19,805 nt of DNA from Candidatus Zhuqueibacterota bacterium. GTDB taxonomy: Bacteria; SM23-31; B21-G16. The notes beneath the pieces were generated by a model that did not search any database, was not told the DNA's origin, and saw nothing but the letters and a program-made list of their open reading frames with translations. Positions 15,444-19,805 of this stretch are shown here, one piece after another. Position numbers and translations under genes: made by a program. Within the stretch, counting starts at the first letter, position 1; each line of letters opens with the position of its first letter. Location: assembly GCA_003644825.1 (NCBI GenBank), contig QNDJ01000003.1:1-19805 (forward strand). The letters are read 5' to 3'.

Positions 15444-15455
15444 TTATTACTCCTC

Positions 15456-16100
15456 TCAAAAACCTGGTGAAAAATGAAAACTTCCACAAACATTACATCT
15501 TCTCTCTGAGAATTTATCAGACCATTGATGCATTACACTTATACCACTCAATTCATCAAGTTTGATTGCACCTGTAGGACATACAGTCGTACAGGTACCA
15601 CATTTAATACAATTCACAGTCGCTGTTAAAAAAGGGGGTTTTACCTCCATTTTATAACCTCTATCCACAAAATGAATTGCCCTGGCACCTACAATCTCGT
15701 CGCATGCCCTTACACATAACCCACAAAGAATACAATTGTTATCTTCTTCTTCAAATCTACTTTTCTTAACTCCATACTCTTCAGCCAGTTCTTTAATAAC
15801 TTTACTTCCGGGGCAATCCGCCAGTAGTAACTCCAGCACCATTTTTCTCGTTTTAATAACTTCTTCTGAATCAGTTCTAACCACAATTCCTTCAGATACA
15901 GGAAAGGTGCAGGAAGGAACTAACTTACTTCCATTTTCAGAAACAAGCTCTACAAGACATATCCGACAGGCACCATACGGTTTAAGAGCCTCGTTATAAC
16001 ATAAGGTGGGAATCTGAATGCCGTTTTCCCTGGCAGCTTCAAGAATTGTAAGGTCTTCACTCACAGAAATTTTCCTGCCATCAATGGTTATATTTACCAT
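15456..16100 (-). CDS. Short NuoG/HoxU-like ferredoxin subunit
   Basis: Iron-sulfur electron carrier of 214 residues, related to the N terminus of NuoG, HoxU and the HydA ferredoxin region. The [2Fe-2S] domain has C34, C45, C48 and C64 (LCYNEALKPYGACRIC, SCTFP). The position where complex I relatives carry the His-ligated HxxxCxxC [4Fe-4S] site reads LLLADCPGSK, so that cluster is absent. Two standard [4Fe-4S] motifs follow (CILCGLCVRACD and CIKCGTCTTVCP), and an extra CNVC sits near the C terminus. It lacks an H-cluster or molybdopterin domain, so it should only pass electrons from the NuoF-like subunit towards the Hdr-like proteins. The ATG at 16100 follows GGAG. Confidence 0.87.
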   Translation of the reverse strand: MVNITIDGRKISVSEDLTILEAARENGIQIPTLCYNEALKPYGACRICLVELVSENGSKLVPSCTFPVSEGIVVRTDSEEVIKTRKMVLELLLADCPGSKVIKELAEEYGVKKSRFEEEDNNCILCGLCVRACDEIVGARAIHFVDRGYKMEVKPPFLTATVNCIKCGTCTTVCPTGAIKLDELSGISVMHQWSDKFSERRCNVCGSFHFSPGF

Positions 16101-16159
16101 TATTTACTCCACTATATTGACATAAAAAATTTTCCAGAATCTCATAATATCAATTTAAA

Positions 16160-17968
16160 TTATTCCATATATATAGCATCACCAGCAATAGCATCAAATC
16201 TACACACCTCGTAACAGGCACCACATTTAATACATTTAGATGCATCCAGATTATGGGGCTGGGCTTTTGGGCCGGTAATTGCACCCGTTGGACAAACCTG
16301 AACACACCTTCTACAACCAGTGCATTTTTCGGGGATAATTCTGTAAATTATCAAATCTTTACATACTAAAGCAGGGCATCTTTTCTTTTTTATATGCGCT
16401 TCATATTCATCCCTGAAATATCTTATTGTCGATAGAACCGGATTTGGTGCTGTTTGACCGAGCCCGCAAAGAGAAGCTTTTTTTATAGTTTCAGCAAGTT
16501 CTTCAAGAAGTTCAATATCTCCTTCTTTTCCTTTTCCCTGGGTAATTCTTGTAAGTATCTCTCTCATTCTTCTAATTCCACTTCTGCAGGGCACACATTT
16601 ACCACAGGATTCATCCTCAAGAAAAGAAACAAAATATTTTGCCACATCAACCATACAGGTATCCTCATCCATCACAATAAGACCACCTGAACCCATAATT
16701 GCGCCGGCTTTTGTCAGTTGCTCATAATCTACCGGCAGGTCAATAAGTTCCTCAGGGATACATCCACCCGATGGACCCCCTGTTTGAACTGCTTTAAATT
16801 TTTTACCGTTGGGTATTCCTCCACCAATGTTATAAATTATTTCTCTTAAGGTAATTCCCATAGGAACTTCAACAAGTCCTGTGTTATTGACTTTTCCAAC
16901 AAGAGAAAAAACCTTTGTTCCTTTACTTGTTTCTGTTCCAATCCGGGAAAACCAGTCGCCCCCCCTTGCTATAATAACAGGAATATTTGCCCAGGTCTCA
17001 ACATTATTAATATTTGTTGGTTTTCCCCATAATCCTTTTTGAGCCGGGTATGGGGGTCTTGGTGTGGGTCTACCCACTTTTCCCTCTATTGACTGCATAA
17101 GAGCAGTTTCTTCACCGCAAACAAAAGCACCACCACCCCGAACTATCTTCAGGTCAAAATCAAACCCTGAACCAAGAATATCTTCTCCAAGAAGACCATA
17201 ATCTTTAGCCTTTTCCACGGCAATACTAATTCTTTTCAGAGCAAGTGGATACTCATCCCTTACATAAACAAATCCCTTATGTGCTCCTATTGCTTTTGCA
17301 CCTATTACCATACCTTCAATTACAGAGTGAGGGTCAGCTTCCAGGATACTTCTATCCATATAAGCACCCGGGTCTCCTTCATCAGCATTGCAGATAATAT
17401 ATTTCACATCTCCTTTCGATGCTCTGCAGAGTTCCCATTTTCTACCGGTGGGAAATCCTGCACCACCTCGCCCTCTTAATCCTGAAATTTTTACTTCATT
17501 TATAATTTCCTCAGGGGTCATTTCAAAGAGAGCTTTACCCATCGATTGATACCCATCATTTGCAATATACTCTTCAATCTCTTCAGGGTCAATTCTTCCC
17601 CTATTTCTTAATGCAATAAGTATCTGGTGCTTAAAAAATTCAATATCCATCATCTTGGGGATAACCTCTTCCCCTTTCGATGGAGTATACATCAACTTTT
17701 TAACGGGTCTGCCTTTTAGAAAATGTTCTTCAACAAGATATGGTATATCTGATTCCTTTAACTGCTGATAAAATATCCCATCAGGCTGCACAACAAGTAT
17801 AGGACCCCTTTCACAAAATCCGTTACACCCCGTCGGAACAATTAATACCTCATTTTCAAGGTTATGTTTTTTTATTTCAATTTCCAGAGATTTTTTTATA
17901 TTAAAGGCATTATTGGATACACAAGCAGTTCCTGTACATAAAAGTAGATGGGTTCTGTATCGTTTCAA
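16160..17968 (-). CDS. nuoF: NuoF/HydB-type NADH-binding FMN subunit
   Basis: NADH dehydrogenase subunit of 602 residues, longer than complex I NuoF and organised like HydB of NADH-dependent bifurcating hydrogenases. In order: a thioredoxin-like [2Fe-2S] domain (C11, C16, C48, C52); the FMN/NADH fold with GLRGRGGAGFPTG (163-175) and ADEGDPGAY (195-203); the N3-type [4Fe-4S] cluster (C455, C458, C461, C501); and a C-terminal ferredoxin with two [4Fe-4S] motifs (C549-C559, C579-C589). It oxidises or reduces NAD(H) and exchanges electrons with the NuoE-like and NuoG-like subunits on either side. The start is TTG at 17968 behind AGAGGT, 26 nt after the REC-NuoE gene. Confidence 0.93.
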   Translation of the reverse strand: MKRYRTHLLLCTGTACVSNNAFNIKKSLEIEIKKHNLENEVLIVPTGCNGFCERGPILVVQPDGIFYQQLKESDIPYLVEEHFLKGRPVKKLMYTPSKGEEVIPKMMDIEFFKHQILIALRNRGRIDPEEIEEYIANDGYQSMGKALFEMTPEEIINEVKISGLRGRGGAGFPTGRKWELCRASKGDVKYIICNADEGDPGAYMDRSILEADPHSVIEGMVIGAKAIGAHKGFVYVRDEYPLALKRISIAVEKAKDYGLLGEDILGSGFDFDLKIVRGGGAFVCGEETALMQSIEGKVGRPTPRPPYPAQKGLWGKPTNINNVETWANIPVIIARGGDWFSRIGTETSKGTKVFSLVGKVNNTGLVEVPMGITLREIIYNIGGGIPNGKKFKAVQTGGPSGGCIPEELIDLPVDYEQLTKAGAIMGSGGLIVMDEDTCMVDVAKYFVSFLEDESCGKCVPCRSGIRRMREILTRITQGKGKEGDIELLEELAETIKKASLCGLGQTAPNPVLSTIRYFRDEYEAHIKKKRCPALVCKDLIIYRIIPEKCTGCRRCVQVCPTGAITGPKAQPHNLDASKCIKCGACYEVCRFDAIAGDAIYME

Positions 17969-17994
17969 TGTGCTTACCTCTAAAAAATTAAGAA

Positions 17995-18876
17995 TTATTC
18001 ATACTTACTTAATATCAAAGGAATTTTTGACTGGTTCAACTTTCCATGAAAGTTTTCATCAATAACTATCACTGGAGCAAGACCACAGCAACCAACACAT
18101 CTTACAGTTTCCATAGAAAACCTGCCATCAGGTGTAGTTTCACCTGTTTTAATACCCAGTTCTCGTTCCAGTCTATCTTTAATATTAGGACCGCCCTTAA
18201 CATGACAGGCAGTTCCAAGACAGATAGAAATATGATGCCTGCCTCTGGGTTTCAAGCTGAATGCCCTGTAAAAAGTAGCCAGACCAAATACCCTCGATAA
18301 AGGAATATTCATTCTATCTGCAATCAATCGTAATAATTCTTCAGGTAAGTATTTCAATTCCTTCTGAACATCCTGCAATATACTTATCAAGGCAGAATCA
18401 TCAAAATTGTATTTTTTAAGAATGGTTTCCAGTTTTTCAACATTTAGAATATCACCAATAGCAGAAACAGGGGGGCGTTCGGATACTTTTTCCACTGGAG
18501 AAGGCTGGACTTTTTCCTCTATAGCCTTTTTAACAACTTCCAGTAATTCATCAGGAGTAAACGGCTTCATCACATAATTAAAAGCCCCTTTTTTCATAGC
18601 TTCAACGGCTGTTTCTACTGTAGCATGGCCTGTAATCATAATTGCAACAGTTTCAGGAGCTTCTTCTTTTATCATTCCAAGGAGGTCAAGCCCGTTTATA
18701 CCCGGCATTACCATATCAACAAGAACAAGATTGTAGAAAGATTTTTTAATTTTTTCTAGCCCCTCTTTTCCATCAGCAGCAGTATCCACCTGGAACCCTT
18801 CAGGTTCAAGAATAAGCTTACATCCTTCCCGAAACCCCTCCTCATCGTCCACAACAAGAATTCTAAAATTATCCAA
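17995..18876 (-). CDS. Response-regulator receiver domain fused to NuoE-like [2Fe-2S] subunit
   Basis: Fusion protein of 293 residues. Residues 4-122 form a complete receiver domain with the acidic pair D10/D11, phospho-acceptor D54 in LVDMVMPG, T82 and K104 (MKPF). After a proline-rich linker (123-140) comes a NuoE domain (about 145-293) with the helical N-terminal part and [2Fe-2S] ligands C219, C224 (CLGTACH), C260 and C264 (CVGCCG). The NuoE part is a subunit of the NADH module next door. The receiver keeps all phosphorylation residues and has no DNA-binding output domain, suggesting that phosphorylation might act directly on the enzyme (inference). The start is TTG at 18876 behind GAAGGAG, 14 nt after the preceding gene. 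No histidine kinase is complete in the window, but an ATP-binding protein lies just upstream. Confidence 0.92.
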   Translation of the reverse strand: MDNFRILVVDDEEGFREGCKLILEPEGFQVDTAADGKEGLEKIKKSFYNLVLVDMVMPGINGLDLLGMIKEEAPETVAIMITGHATVETAVEAMKKGAFNYVMKPFTPDELLEVVKKAIEEKVQPSPVEKVSERPPVSAIGDILNVEKLETILKKYNFDDSALISILQDVQKELKYLPEELLRLIADRMNIPLSRVFGLATFYRAFSLKPRGRHHISICLGTACHVKGGPNIKDRLERELGIKTGETTPDGRFSMETVRCVGCCGLAPVIVIDENFHGKLNQSKIPLILSKYE

Positions 18877-18890
18877 TTCCTGCTCCTTCT

Positions 18891-19274
18891 TTAATAAACC
18901 GTTTCACTGCCAAAGGCAAGGGCATAATCCACTACTATATTCCCTCCCAGGATATGTTCCACCATTATCTTTTTAACTTTATCCTCGGTTAAATCAATAT
19001 ACTTTACAGGTGGTTTTCCTGGTATTTCGACTGTCATCATTGGCTCGTGACTGCACAAACCGGCACATCCAGATGTTGTTACAATAACATCCGTTATATT
19101 TCTTTCTTCAAGTTCCTTAAGTAAAGAATTCATAATATTCCTTGCTCCAGAAGCAATTCCACAGGTTCCCATGTGAACTATTATTTTTGCTCTTCCCTTT
19201 CCATCTCTTGTCTTAATTGATTCTTTGGCTTTGTCCCTTAATGCTTTCAATTCATCCAGTGTTAACTTTGGCAT
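18891..19274 (-). CDS. Thioredoxin-like [2Fe-2S] ferredoxin subunit
   Basis: Small [2Fe-2S] ferredoxin-like protein of 127 residues, of the type encoded beside NuoE/HydC and NuoF/HydB in hydrogenase-type operons. After a helical N terminus (1-27), the motif HMGTCGIASGARN gives C38, and SGCAGLCSHEP gives C70 and C74. The first cysteine of the usual CxxxxC pair is missing, which is common in this subfamily. It is the first gene of the long operon: ATG at 19274 behind GGAG, with 225 nt of AT-rich DNA upstream. It probably takes part in electron transfer within the NADH module, though a purely structural role cannot be excluded. Confidence 0.85.
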   Translation of the reverse strand: MPKLTLDELKALRDKAKESIKTRDGKGRAKIIVHMGTCGIASGARNIMNSLLKELEERNITDVIVTTSGCAGLCSHEPMMTVEIPGKPPVKYIDLTEDKVKKIMVEHILGGNIVVDYALAFGSETVY

Positions 19275-19499
19275 AAATTTACTCCAGATAACAAATTTTA
19301 TATTATATTTATTAATTTAAATTATTTCGGCAGGAACAAAAATAGAGGGTGAATATACATAATATAAATATAATCTATTTAAAATTAATACTTTATATCA
19401 TATTTAATTTAAAATTTTCACCCACTCATAATACCTTTTAATTACTAATCGATCCTGCACAAATCGAATTCAGTAATATAAAAAACAACTTTTAATTTT
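19275..19499. promoter_or_regulatory. AT-rich gap, likely promoter region of the large operon
   Basis: This is the only gap above 100 nt upstream of the eleven-gene run, so an operon promoter is expected here. The DNA is so AT-rich that many -10-like boxes occur and none has a convincing -35 partner; I do not choose one. GGGTGAA (19347-19353) and TTCACCC (19417-19423) form a 7-bp inverted pair 63 nt apart, possibly chance. Confidence 0.35.
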
Positions 19500-19805
19500 T
19501 CAATAAAAATTTACTTTTAATTTTTTTAATTCATTTATGAGACTCTTCCTTATAAAACTTAAAACTTCTACATTATTTATGGGTAAATCACCTAATTCCC
19601 TTTTTATCTGTTCCGTATTGAAAAAAAAATTATTGTCATCTTTCCTATGAGAATAAATGAAATTAACTTCAGGATTTCCAGCAATCAGGGTAATAAGGGT
19701 TTGAGGAATATCTCCCAATGGTTTTCTATCTATGTTATCATACTCAAAAGTTGCCACAACGGTTGTTCCTTTTCCCTCTTCTGATGAAATTGAGATACTT
19801 CCCCC
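19500..19805 (-). CDS. GHKL-type ATP-binding protein, C-terminal part (cut by window edge)
   Basis: Partial gene: the frame is open to the end of the window, giving 101 residues. It starts with GGSISISSEEGKGTTVVATF, the last part of a histidine-kinase-like ATPase fold (G-x-GT box). The following segment, PLGDIPQTLITLIAGNPEVN, and the rest match the C-terminal region of the stand-alone ATP-binding proteins found beside NuoE-type subunits in hydrogenase operons of anaerobes. The GTG at 19757 is internal and not a start. No phospho-accepting histidine domain can be judged from the visible part. It could be the kinase-like partner of the receiver-NuoE fusion (inference from context). Confidence 0.75.
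   Translation of the reverse strand, partial: GGSISISSEEGKGTTVVATFEYDNIDRKPLGDIPQTLITLIAGNPEVNFIYSHRKDDNNFFFNTEQIKRELGDLPINNVEVLSFIRKSLINELKKLKVNFY

Noticed and set aside
19347-19423. GGGTGAA/TTCACCC pair as a Rex-type redox operator
   Set aside because: The arms are 63 nt apart and do not match the compact TTGTGAAnnnnTTCACAA form; the match may be chance.
19755-19757. GTG as start of a small 85-residue gene
   Set aside because: The frame is open upstream to the window edge and the upstream residues complete the G-x-GT box of an ATPase fold.

Overview
The window is an AT-rich bacterial chromosome segment in which every convincing gene lies on the minus strand, so transcription runs from high to low coordinates. 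Two in-frame TGA codons, each followed at once by a coding-region stem-loop of the bacterial SECIS type, show that the organism inserts selenocysteine by the bacterial mechanism (archaeal SECIS elements lie in untranslated regions). Iron-sulfur flavoenzymes dominate and no oxygen-respiration genes are present, which points to a strict anaerobe. TTG and GTG starts are common. I cannot place the organism more precisely; an anaerobe from a deep or candidate bacterial phylum, or a syntroph-like lineage, would fit.

Region 1 (19805 to 19500): the C-terminal end of an ATP-binding GHKL-type protein of the kind that accompanies NADH-dependent hydrogenase operons. An AT-rich gap (19275-19499) follows.

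Region 2 (19274 to 4214) is a tight run of eleven genes, with gaps of 77 nt or less, that looks like one operon. First come four NADH-side subunits: a [2Fe-2S] thioredoxin-like ferredoxin, a response-regulator/NuoE fusion, a NuoF/HydB-type NADH-FMN subunit and a short NuoG/HoxU-like ferredoxin subunit. Then comes an expanded heterodisulfide-reductase-like set: HdrA-like, MvhD-like, HdrCB-like fusion, HdrA-like (selenoprotein), HdrA-like, MvhD-like with a winged-helix-like tail (selenoprotein), an HdrA-GltD fusion, and a double-HdrA protein that completes it. No hydrogenase, formate dehydrogenase, benzoyl-CoA reductase or F420 catalytic subunit is present. The parts resemble flavin-based electron-bifurcating assemblies (HdrABC-MvhD, Flox-Hdr, and the BamDEFGHI part of class II benzoyl-CoA reductase). 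A plausible reading is a large complex joining NADH (NuoF), NADPH (GltD), ferredoxin and an unknown HdrB-type acceptor.

Region 3 (4213 to 3420): about 0.8 kb without genes, holding several inverted repeats and decaying copies of a short palindromic repeat.

Region 4 (3419 to 38): an MNT nucleotidyltransferase/HEPN pair, the HEPN gene having an A7 tract where the frame breaks, then a Tat-exported DUF362 protein and a membrane NapH/NapG-like polyferredoxin that together look like a membrane electron-transfer module.
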